Shown piece after piece: positions 6,758 through 12,736 of a stretch of 22,592 nt of DNA. The notes below the pieces were generated by a model, which made no database searches, was not told where the DNA came from, and saw nothing but the letters and a program-made list of their open reading frames with translations. The DNA comes from a virus, in IMG/VR virus record IMGVR_UViG_3300010883_021569, positions 1 to 22,592 of that record, one strand, 5' to 3'. The first letter of the stretch is position 1; each line of letters starts with the position of its first letter. The position numbers and the translations under genes were made by a program.

Positions 6758-7429
6758 TTACTTGTTAGTGAGGCGAGCATAAATGCGCTCAGTAAGTTGT
6801 TCTGTTATCTCTTGCTTTTTGCCTTCGGTCCGCAAACGAGCAGTGACACGACGAGCTATTTCGTTAACAACTTTATCGGTGTTGCCTTCCATGTACGCAG
6901 TATTTCCTGGGACTTCTTCTTCTTCTTCTTCGTCGGCCATTGGATCCACGGCGCCCAGATCATCAACGGTGTCTAGTGCGGTTTCATCCCCTAAGTCATC
7001 ACCCCCTTCTAGGGAATCCACATCATCACCCATATCACCCATGTCCATATCGGTTTCGGGTGCTGCACCGCCGTCGTCCATCTCCACATCAACTCCGACT
7101 AAATCGGCAAGCTGTTGTACAAGATCCATAAATTGATCTTCCTTGCCACCAAGGCCGGCGTCGGCAGACATATCATCCATGCCAACTTCCATATCATCCA
7201 TACCAACTTCCTCGTCATCCATACCGGGGTCCATGTCATCCATACCAGGGTCCATGGCGCCCATATCGTCGGGAACCGGAAGTTCTTCCTCATCTTCAGG
7301 AGGAAGTTCTTCTTCCTCTTCAATGGTGGGAGCCCATTCATTTAATCTCGCATGCCCGATCGGCTCTAAGTTAGCGAGTTTCATGAAGCTGCGAATTTCA
7401 GCCTCGGTTAAAAGTGTTTTGCGAGCCAT
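6758..7429 (-). CDS. Very acidic repeat protein, possible scaffold
   Basis: 223 residues in three parts. The N-terminal helix MARKTLLTEAEIRSFMKLAN resembles openings I recall in uncultured marine phage proteins. The middle, about residues 30-170, is an extremely Asp/Glu/Met/Gly-rich region. The C-terminal amphipathic helix pair (VNEIARRVTARLRTEGKKQ... to the end) is basic. Four 7-residue repeats of the type xxGMDDM lie in the middle, encoded by 21-base DNA repeats. Acidic, helical, repeat-rich proteins of this size occur as prohead core or scaffold proteins, or as DNA mimics; either is inference. ATG 7429 follows AGGAG by 8 bases. A terminator lies 30 bases past its stop codon, so it ends a transcription unit. 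The 69-base upstream gap has no clear sigma70 promoter. Confidence 0.75.
   Translation of the reverse strand: MARKTLLTEAEIRSFMKLANLEPIGHARLNEWAPTIEEEEELPPEDEEELPVPDDMGAMDPGMDDMDPGMDDEEVGMDDMEVGMDDMSADAGLGGKEDQFMDLVQQLADLVGVDVEMDDGGAAPETDMDMGDMGDDVDSLEGGDDLGDETALDTVDDLGAVDPMADEEEEEEVPGNTAYMEGNTDKVVNEIARRVTARLRTEGKKQEITEQLTERIYARLTNK
7169..7252 (-). repeat. Four 21-base tandem repeats in the acidic gene
   Basis: Units lie at 7232-7252, 7211-7231, 7190-7210 and 7169-7189. They encode DPGMDDM, DPGMDDE, EVGMDDM and EVGMDDM. Units 1 and 2 share one form and 3 and 4 another, suggesting stepwise duplication. Copy number may vary among relatives. Confidence 0.8.
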
Positions 7430-7498
7430 GATAATTTCTCCTTGAATAAACTCAACTTTAAATAGTAGTTAATAATGATAAAAGACACAAAATGTTGT

Positions 7499-7747
7499 TC
7501 AATCAGCAAGATCGCTTTTCTTTAACTTAAGTAAAGCCTTCTTTTCTATTTGTTTAACACGGGCAAAAGATATACCTAAACGGGCTGCTGTCTCTCGGAG
7601 GGTTAAGTTACCATTCTTAAAGACAGTAACCAGAACACAGTTAAACTCATTGGGATAGTTAATGAAGTGCCGACAGTCAGTTTTATTGCAGAGTGTATTG
7701 TTTTTCATACATATTTTAGAACATAATTTTAAGCCGTCGGTTTTCAT
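7499..7747 (-). CDS. Small sigma region 4-like helix-turn-helix protein
   Basis: 82 residues. The C-terminal half, LTLRETAARLGISFARVKQIEKKALLKLKK, is a sigma70 region 4 type helix-turn-helix, the part that contacts the -35 box. No region 2 is present, so it is not a full sigma factor. The N-terminal half has four Cys (residues 8, 13, 20 and 25) that could bind zinc, next to CRHFINYPNEFNCVL. The start overlaps the upstream stop by 4 bases (ATGA); ATG at codon 14 is an alternative. Such a protein could redirect host RNA polymerase, act as a late activator or be an anti-sigma competitor. The next gene downstream lies after a 69-base gap. Confidence 0.78.
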   Translation of the reverse strand: MKTDGLKLCSKICMKNNTLCNKTDCRHFINYPNEFNCVLVTVFKNGNLTLRETAARLGISFARVKQIEKKALLKLKKSDLAD

Positions 7748-8091
7748 AACTCTGGGAATTCCTCCGCAATTAAATCAAAAACATCTTCTACTTCATTATC
7801 AGAAAGAGAAAAATCTCTAACTATCTGTTTGCCGCTAGCGAGCATTTTGTTTGACTTAGCAATTCTTTGTTTATTCAGTTTTTGTTTTTTTGATAGATGC
7901 TCCTGAATGAATGAGAGCATAAATTCATTATCATTATTGACCGCGCTAATAACTGCCTTAAAAAATTCAGATTGTGTGAGAGCATTGTGTCTTAGCCTGA
8001 CAATTAATTTTGCATGTTCGTGATCAGCAACTTTAAATACTATTCTTTTTACGTCGGTACCATAATCGGCGAAGGATTGCTTCATTGCCAT
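7744..8091 (-). CDS. Unknown protein, possible ribbon-helix-helix
   Basis: 115 residues, basic and helical. A short strand (KRIVFKVADHEH) followed by two helices (AKLIVRLRHN, TQSEFFKAVISAVNND) resembles a ribbon-helix-helix fold. A Lys-rich helix (LSKKQKLNKQRIAKSNKM) and an acidic tail follow. A DNA-binding role is therefore possible but unproven. ATG at codon 3 (8085) forms an ATGA overlap with the preceding stop and may be the true start. The ATG at 8091 has no clear ribosome binding site. It is coupled in turn to the sigma region 4-like gene downstream, so the pair may act together in transcription. Confidence 0.68.
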   Translation of the reverse strand: MAMKQSFADYGTDVKRIVFKVADHEHAKLIVRLRHNALTQSEFFKAVISAVNNDNEFMLSFIQEHLSKKQKLNKQRIAKSNKMLASGKQIVRDFSLSDNEVEDVFDLIAEEFPEL

Positions 8092-9131
8092 TTTCTAGTG
8101 TTAATGTGTGTTTTGCTTTCACCTTGGCCGGCTAGTGTCTGTCTGACAAATATTGCTTTAGATTGTAGTTCTTTTAAGCATGTGGCGCCGGAGTACGAGA
8201 ATCCGCTTCGGAGGCCTCTTTCTATATCTTCTAAAATATCGCCTACCTTTCCGCGGTATGGAACTTGACTTGAGATACCTTCAAACGATGAATATTTACC
8301 TCGCCAGTTTATCTGGGCTTCTTTTGAAGCCATGCCACGATAGGACTTAAACTTAACTCCATTTTTGTCTTCAAACACGCTTCCCGGTGTTTCGGTTGTT
8401 CCAGCTAACAGACTACCACACATTACGGCGTCTGCGCCGGCGGCCAAAGCTTTAACAATGTCTCCGGAATTGCGGATGCCACCATCGGCAATAATTGCTA
8501 CATCGCGATCAGTTTTAGAACACTCAAAGATGGTTTGTAGGCCCGGGAGTCCGTGGCCGGTTTGCACCCTCGTTGAGCAGATTGAACCTCCTCCGATGTT
8601 ACATCTAACAGAATTCGCACCCCAATCGGATAGATCGTTGACCCCCTCTGGTGTTGCAACATTGCCGGCCATGATGTGAAAATCATCAGTCAGGTTGCGG
8701 ATCCGATGCAATGCTTCCTTCATTAATATATGGTGCCCATGGGCCACGTCAATACATAGAAAGTCTACGCCGGTGCCGATCAGTGCTGTGGCGCGCTCAA
8801 GGAAATCACCCGAGATACCGATGGCGGCGCCGAGACAAGACATATTGTTTCCAGCGAATTCATAAGAGTTTATAACTTCTAAGACTTGTTCTTCAATGGT
8901 ATTATATCGGTGAATGATCCCGGCGCCGCCATGGTGGCCGATCGCTGCGGCCATGCGGCCGCCCGTGATGGTGTCCATGGGCGCTGAAAGAATCGGCAGA
9001 CTCAGTTTAACTCCTAGGCCCAAATCACTACCTACATCAATATCTTTGCGTGAGCGTATTTCAGAATATTGGGGCTGTAATAAAACATCATCGTAGGTTA
9101 GTGCTTCATGGCGATATTCATTATTTTTCAT
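8082..9131 (-). CDS. IMP dehydrogenase/GMP reductase family enzyme, no CBS domains
   Basis: 349 residues from ATG 9131, which has GGGAGG 9 bases upstream; a GTG 36 bases earlier is less likely. It is a TIM-barrel enzyme with LTYDDVLLQP (11-20), SAPMDT (49-54), MAGNVATPEG, the catalytic loop NIGGGSICSTR with Cys185, and GGIRNSGDIVKALAAGAD for phosphate binding. The CBS pair typical of IMP dehydrogenase is absent, and the length matches GMP reductase (about 345). The C-terminal half (SYRGMAS...EGISSQVPYRGKVGDILEDIERGLRSGFSYSGA) fits both enzymes. I favour GMP reductase (GMP to IMP, NADPH) but cannot exclude a CBS-less IMP dehydrogenase. Either alters purine pools, fitting the ribonucleotide reductase elsewhere in the window. 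The start overlaps the upstream gene by 11 bases. Confidence 0.88.
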   Translation of the reverse strand: MKNNEYRHEALTYDDVLLQPQYSEIRSRKDIDVGSDLGLGVKLSLPILSAPMDTITGGRMAAAIGHHGGAGIIHRYNTIEEQVLEVINSYEFAGNNMSCLGAAIGISGDFLERATALIGTGVDFLCIDVAHGHHILMKEALHRIRNLTDDFHIMAGNVATPEGVNDLSDWGANSVRCNIGGGSICSTRVQTGHGLPGLQTIFECSKTDRDVAIIADGGIRNSGDIVKALAAGADAVMCGSLLAGTTETPGSVFEDKNGVKFKSYRGMASKEAQINWRGKYSSFEGISSQVPYRGKVGDILEDIERGLRSGFSYSGATCLKELQSKAIFVRQTLAGQGESKTHINTRKWQ

Positions 9132-9486
9132 CTTTTTTATCCTCCCGCTTCTTACGCGACGTCGCACGTTTAAGGGCGCGACTCATCGTCGGCGAGGTTT
9201 CAGCGGTAACAACGGTCGAGGCGGTTGAATGGGCCGGCCGAGGTACAGATGGGGCCGCCGGTGGTGCCTCCGGGGGAGCGGCTTTAGGCACGAAATGGGT
9301 CTGCAACGAGCCATAGGCTTCTTCGCATGTCGATAGCCCCTTAGCGTGTCTGATAATTTCAGCCACATAATCAGTATGATTTGAAATACCAGTGGGATTA
9401 TTTATTAAGATCTCAATTGCTCCGAAGTGTTCGGTGGCTTTGCCTTTTAATTGAAGCAAGGCAGCTTCTAAATTCTTTAACGACAT
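9121..9486 (-). CDS. Unknown protein with Pro/Ala linker and basic tail
   Basis: 121 residues. The N-terminal 65 residues are a helical domain (LKNLEAALLQLKGKATEHFGAIEIL...). A Pro/Ala-rich linker (about 68-90) follows, then a strongly basic end (SRALKRATSRKKREDKKDEK). The basic tail could bind nucleic acid, but nothing is recognised. ATG 9486 has AAGGAG upstream at normal spacing. It lies 8 bases after the thioredoxin-like gene and overlaps the purine enzyme gene, so it is part of the same transcription unit. Confidence 0.7.
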   Translation of the reverse strand: MSLKNLEAALLQLKGKATEHFGAIEILINNPTGISNHTDYVAEIIRHAKGLSTCEEAYGSLQTHFVPKAAPPEAPPAAPSVPRPAHSTASTVVTAETSPTMSRALKRATSRKKREDKKDEK

Positions 9487-9494
9487 TTTTCTCC

Positions 9495-9860
9495 TTATTT
9501 ATATTGCTCGATAAATTTTCTTAATTGTGGCTCGTGGTACCACATTTCTTCATTTGGCGGTTTTGGGTCGGGAACAAATTTAATACGGGTGTTCACGCCG
9601 CCGGTTCTCACATGACAGATGGTTGGGACTCCATCAAATCCATATTTTGATTCAATCTCGTCGCCGGCGTGTTCCATGTTGTATGCGTAGAACAGCACAT
9701 CTTCGTGTTCATCTGAGATACTTTTATAGACAGGCGCGAGGGCATGACATAGGTGACAATGGGTGCCATAAAATTTAATAACTACCGAATGTTCTATTAA
9801 AATCTCGCCATCCAATATCATTTCTAAGCTTTTTTTATCAATTCTCTTTATGCTTGACAT
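9495..9860 (-). CDS. Thioredoxin-like protein with CHLC motif
   Basis: 121 residues with a thioredoxin fold. FYGTHCHLCHALAPVY carries the redox motif CHLC at 35-38. The strand DVLFYAYNME and the cis-proline segment GVPT (Pro79) follow in the right order. The CHLC dipeptide differs from CGPC of thioredoxin, so its redox potential and partners may differ. One likely role is reducing a phage enzyme such as the class II ribonucleotide reductase encoded in the same window, but this is inference. ATG 9860 has AAAGGAGG 9 bases upstream and overlaps the preceding zinc-finger gene by 23 bases. Confidence 0.85.
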   Translation of the reverse strand: MSSIKRIDKKSLEMILDGEILIEHSVVIKFYGTHCHLCHALAPVYKSISDEHEDVLFYAYNMEHAGDEIESKYGFDGVPTICHVRTGGVNTRIKFVPDPKPPNEEMWYHEPQLRKFIEQYK

Positions 9861-10095
9861 TTTCCATGGCCTCCTTTGTTTTTTTAATACAGTCCGGACA
9901 AAACAGTCTCACCACTTCTTGTTTTACAACGACCGACCATGATTGTATCATATCCTTATCTTTCTTATCAAATTCTTTTTGACAAGCGTTACATTGCTGC
10001 GGTAACTTGCCAAACTGGGAAATTTTTTGCGCGAGATTCTCTGCGATATCTTTTCCCATATGTTTATCAAGGCTCCGGCGTTGCTTACGATTCAT
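9838..10095 (-). CDS. Small zinc-finger protein
   Basis: 85 residues. The basic N-terminus MNRKQRRSLDKHM is followed by two CxxC pairs: CNAC at 35-38 and CPDC at 66-69, separated by about 27 residues. This is a typical four-cysteine zinc site. A Lys-rich tail follows. It could bind nucleic acid or protein. The start overlaps the stop of the Dam gene by 4 bases (ATGA), and the end overlaps the thioredoxin-like gene, so the three are translationally linked. No family name is supported. Confidence 0.75.
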   Translation of the reverse strand: MNRKQRRSLDKHMGKDIAENLAQKISQFGKLPQQCNACQKEFDKKDKDMIQSWSVVVKQEVVRLFCPDCIKKTKEAMENVKHKEN

Positions 10096-10565
10096 CGATT
10101 CATTGCACCGAACATCTGCTCCCGATTGCTCCCATCAAAGACCACAACTGCCGACGGAAAGGGCGCGCTGTTTTCACAGTCTCCAAACTTAAGTCTGCCT
10201 TTAATAAAGTACACTTCATCGGCTCTCATAATATATTGATGCCAATACTTCGTGTCGGTGCGCGCAGGAATAAGCATTACCACTCTGGTATTATCCTTAC
10301 GTGATTCATTATATGCCTTCTTAATCCACTGATCAATGCCGCGGCCATAAGGGGGATTAACAAAACTTGTGAACCCCTTCCAGTCCTTAGATAGACCATC
10401 CTCGGCTTCTGTAAAGAAGTTGGCACACTTTGTATTGGTGCAGTCTGCGCAGGGGTCCAAATCAAATGGTCCGAAGCGCCAGTTAAGTTTGTCAAAAAAT
10501 TCTTGTGGGGTTGACCACTCGCCCGTCTTAGACGAGAACATTACTACTTGTGTGCTTTTATTCAC
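10092..10565 (-). CDS. dam: Phage-type DNA N6-adenine methyltransferase (Dam, PF05869-like)
   Basis: 157 residues from GTG 10565, chosen because GAGGG lies 5 bases upstream; GTG 10577 is an alternative adding four residues. EWSTPQEFFDKLNWRFGPFDLDPCAD is the typical N-terminus of the phage Dam family. The conserved Cys-containing stretch and DGLSKDW come next. FVNPPYGRGIDQWIKKA carries the catalytic NPPY and its following motif, and VVMLIPARTDTKYWH and KGRLKFGD complete the family pattern. It would add a methyl group to adenine N6 in phage DNA, either to evade host restriction or to mark strands. Family members often recognise GATC; specificity here is not known. It is the second gene after the 10837 promoter and is coupled to the zinc-finger gene. 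Confidence 0.92.
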   Translation of the reverse strand: MNKSTQVVMFSSKTGEWSTPQEFFDKLNWRFGPFDLDPCADCTNTKCANFFTEAEDGLSKDWKGFTSFVNPPYGRGIDQWIKKAYNESRKDNTRVVMLIPARTDTKYWHQYIMRADEVYFIKGRLKFGDCENSAPFPSAVVVFDGSNREQMFGAMNR

Positions 10566-10812
10566 TGTTTCCCTCACCGCTAATCATTTCGAAGTTCTCT
10601 ACCACTTCATCAATGTTATACTTTTGTTTGAAAAGGCGATATGCCTTTACTGCTGCTCGGATCTCATCAGTATTGAGCCATCCGTTCTCTCGGAACTCGG
10701 AGCGCAGTTCGCGCTTTTGTTCTTGGTATGGGTCAATGCAATCTTCGATTGCCTTCAAAGAGCGAACATACTCCTTAACGTATTGTTTCTTTTGATCATT
10801 TGTTGTAGCCAT
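10558..10812 (-). CDS. Unknown small helical protein, faintly GapR-like
   Basis: 84 residues, helical and charged. SLKAIEDCIDPYQEQKRELRSEFRENGWLNTDEIRAAVKAYRLFKQ has the spacing of hydrophobic and charged residues seen in the GapR/DUF2312 family of DNA-binding proteins (xIERLEEEK...EAKxxGFDxxxLRxxIRxRK), but identity is low and this is only a suggestion. ATG 10812 has AAGGAGG 5 bases upstream. It is the first gene downstream of a near-consensus promoter, so it may be strongly expressed. Its end overlaps the Dam gene. Confidence 0.68.
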   Translation of the reverse strand: MATTNDQKKQYVKEYVRSLKAIEDCIDPYQEQKRELRSEFRENGWLNTDEIRAAVKAYRLFKQKYNIDEVVENFEMISGEGNSE

Positions 10813-10836
10813 TATGGCCTCCTTATTTACTCTATT

Positions 10837-10865
10837 AATATAGCAGGCTAGGGCCGGCCTGTCAA
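10837..10865 (-). promoter_or_regulatory. Near-consensus sigma70 promoter with GC-rich spacer
   Basis: On the minus strand TTGACA (10865-10860), a 17-base spacer and TATATT (10842-10837) differ from consensus by one base. The spacer contains GGCCGGCC and an inverted repeat (10844-10848 with 10857-10861) that could be an operator. It serves the 84-residue protein, Dam and downstream genes. The -35 is preceded by AAATAC, as at groEL. Confidence 0.8.
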
Positions 10866-10869
10866 GTAT

Positions 10870-11568
10870 TTATTCAACGTGAACTTTAAAAACTTGATAT
10901 ATAAAATTTTTCATGAGGCGTTGCCTTTCTTCTTCTGTTTCACATTCAGCAAATTTATAATTATATGTTGTCTTTTCCTGCTGAATGTTAGAATCTAACT
11001 CTTGCACCTTAATTTTCATCCACCTATTTTGTTGTTTATAATTTTTTGGTGTTCTCACCCCAAACCTATCCGATAATTCAAGTAGAAAATAATATCTCTC
11101 CTCTTTTAGTGCATTTTGTGCCTCTTTAAATAACTCGACTCTTTCTACTTTTTCTTCATCAGTTAGTCCCCGTGAACGATCGGGATGTAAGTAAAAAGCA
11201 ATCTTCTTAAATAGTTTAGCGAAGGCTTCGTATAATTCCCTACCGTCTTTTTCCAATACCTCATCAGCCGCGGCCTCATCGGGCGCGGTGTGGTATATTA
11301 CTAGGGCCCCATTCGAATCAATCTCACTTTCAGGCAGTTTAAGGGGGGTGACCTCATTGTGTTCCTCAATTTTAATTGTTTGAGCCGCCATGAGATTCTT
11401 GTTTAAATCAACAAGATCAACTTCTTTTTGTTGACAAAACTCTTCAAGATACATCTGGAATTCCTGTGCATGTGTCAAACTTATATCTTCAATAAATTCT
11501 AATTCGCTATGTTTAAACTTGAGTTCGTTTAAAGTTCTTTTCCATCTTAATAAATTTGATGTGCGCAC
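10870..11568 (-). CDS. J-domain-containing protein
   Basis: 232 residues. A central J-domain-like segment at about 110-165 contains HPD at 128-130 (KKIAFYLHPDRS), preceded by a helix and followed by ERVELFKEAQNALKEERYYFLL, matching helices II and III of DnaJ. J-domains stimulate the ATPase of DnaK/Hsp70, so this may recruit host DnaK to a phage target. The N-terminal 60 residues (LLRWKRTLNELKFKHSELEFIED) and the charged, coiled C-terminal 60 residues are likely target-binding parts. There is no Gly/Phe region or zinc centre, so it is a type III-like J-protein. The start is GTG 11568 with only a GGGG-like site. It follows the second ClpP-like gene after 41 bases, in which I see no clear promoter or terminator. 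Confidence 0.82.
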   Translation of the reverse strand: MRTSNLLRWKRTLNELKFKHSELEFIEDISLTHAQEFQMYLEEFCQQKEVDLVDLNKNLMAAQTIKIEEHNEVTPLKLPESEIDSNGALVIYHTAPDEAAADEVLEKDGRELYEAFAKLFKKIAFYLHPDRSRGLTDEEKVERVELFKEAQNALKEERYYFLLELSDRFGVRTPKNYKQQNRWMKIKVQELDSNIQQEKTTYNYKFAECETEEERQRLMKNFIYQVFKVHVE

Positions 11569-11609
11569 GGCATGTACCCCAATAATTTAATTAGTGAGGC
11601 TATCACAAC

Positions 11610-12215
11610 CTATTTGAAATTAAATTTGATTTCCGTAGTTATTTTCAACTCTGGTACGTGCAATTTGTTGGCCAAGTTGTATTTCTTACATTCGTCAGCT
11701 TCTAAAAACCAATCGGCATGGCCTTTTTCGTGTACAATATCAAGAAAGTAATCTTGATGATGACCACAGTTCTTAGCCATCATAGAATAAATCTTTTGAT
11801 TAAGACGTTCTGTTTCTTCCGCAGATGCTTTGATCTCTTCTACCTTCCCGTGTTCCATTGAACTAACGTCATGAATCATTACTGTGGCGTCTGGATCCAT
11901 ATACCTGTGACCTTCAGCGCCAAAACTAAATAGTACAGCGCCACATGACATGGCTTTTCCTTGTATAATTGTGGCAACTGGAATTTTTGAATGTTTAATG
12001 TCTGAGATCATCGACATTAAACTGTATACTTGACCACCGTAGCTATCAATAATAACTGGCAGGATTGGCTGGCCGGTATTCTGAGCCTTCATGACCGCCG
12101 AGGAGAAGGCCTTTGCCGTTGCTTCATCAAATTTAGTTATCCTAATAATAATTGGCAAGTTGTCAATTAGCTTCGGTTCTTTAAGCATTGGGCTAAATGT
12201 TTTTATGACGTTCAT
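11610..12215 (-). CDS. ClpP-like serine protease 2, intact triad
   Basis: 201 residues of the ClpP family. VIIDSYGGQVYSLMSM (55-70) is the Gly-rich oxyanion region. IIQGKAMSCGAVLFSFG contains nucleophile Ser90, TVMIHDVSSM contains His115, and HADWFLEADE places Asp168 where ClpP has its catalytic Asp, so the triad is complete. An extra C-terminal tail (LKITTEIKFNFK) is unusual. No Clp ATPase is in the window, so it would need the host's ClpX or ClpA, or work alone. Phage ClpP-fold proteins can also be head maturation proteases. The ATG overlaps the HNH gene stop by 4 bases (ATGA). This tight coupling to an endonuclease gene suggests the HNH gene inserted precisely between genes. Confidence 0.9.
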   Translation of the reverse strand: MNVIKTFSPMLKEPKLIDNLPIIIRITKFDEATAKAFSSAVMKAQNTGQPILPVIIDSYGGQVYSLMSMISDIKHSKIPVATIIQGKAMSCGAVLFSFGAEGHRYMDPDATVMIHDVSSMEHGKVEEIKASAEETERLNQKIYSMMAKNCGHHQDYFLDIVHEKGHADWFLEADECKKYNLANKLHVPELKITTEIKFNFK

Positions 12216-12733
12216 GGCCGAGATTCCGGAAAGTTTAATACTGCGAACTCCCCGAAGAGTTCTATTGCTTTTTTATCGTATACTCTCGCGGCTTCTTCGG
12301 CAGTCTTATAGTGCCCCAAACAATAGACTTTTTTATCCTTTTGTATTTTAGCATTATAGGGATTAAGCATACTATCCCCTGTTTTATAAACTCCTTTATA
12401 TCCGGTTGAATTCTGCCGGGTTTTTCCGCGATTCATCATGTTCTCGGACGCTGTTGCGACACGAAGATTTTCTCGCCTGTTGTCCAAGCCATTGTGATTC
12501 CGGTGATCTATCCTCATGCCTTTTGGACAACTCGTTATCTCTCTGTGCAACAACAACGCTGTTGGGCGTGAACCGTCTACCCTACGGGGAAGATTTCTTC
12601 TAGCATAAAAGGTGCTATACCCTTTCACGATGGTCCACATATATGGCTCTACTTTGTGGGCATCCTCCTTATCATATAAGATGGTGTGGACGCCGTGCTT
12701 CGCGCTTTCAATAATCAGTTCTCTTGTGTTCAT
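12212..12733 (-). CDS. HNH homing-type endonuclease with AP2 domain
   Basis: 173 residues. The HNH module (about 60-100) reads LLHREI...GMRIDHRNHNGLDNRRENLR, with His77 and the NHN region forming the metal-binding beta-beta-alpha core. GYKGVYKTG...PYNAKIQKD...YCLGHYKTAEEAARVYDKKAIELFGEFAVLNFP (about 111-168) is an AP2/ERF-type DNA-binding domain, a common partner of HNH nucleases in phages. The N-terminal 55 residues are a target-recognition region that I do not recognise. It is a free-standing gene just 3 bases after the dnaE stop codon and coupled to the next clpP-like gene. By analogy with known phage homing nucleases it may cut dnaE or its flank in related phages that lack it. Confidence 0.9.
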   Translation of the reverse strand: MNTRELIIESAKHGVHTILYDKEDAHKVEPYMWTIVKGYSTFYARRNLPRRVDGSRPTALLLHREITSCPKGMRIDHRNHNGLDNRRENLRVATASENMMNRGKTRQNSTGYKGVYKTGDSMLNPYNAKIQKDKKVYCLGHYKTAEEAARVYDKKAIELFGEFAVLNFPESRP

Positions 12734-12736
12734 AAT

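Noticed and set aside
6783-7445. Long plus-strand open frames rich in Ser/Pro opposite the acidic gene
   Set aside because: They are the antisense of Asp/Glu codons in the acidic protein, have no ribosome binding site and resemble no protein.
7430-7498. Possible promoter in the gap before the acidic gene
   Set aside because: TTGAAC with ATCATT is too weak. A shared CTATTTA with the gap before the left-edge gene was noted, but two copies are not enough.
9132-9167. GTG start 12 codons upstream for the purine enzyme
   Set aside because: ATG 9131 has a good GGGAGG site and begins just before the conserved LTYDD motif; the extension would lie deep in the upstream gene.
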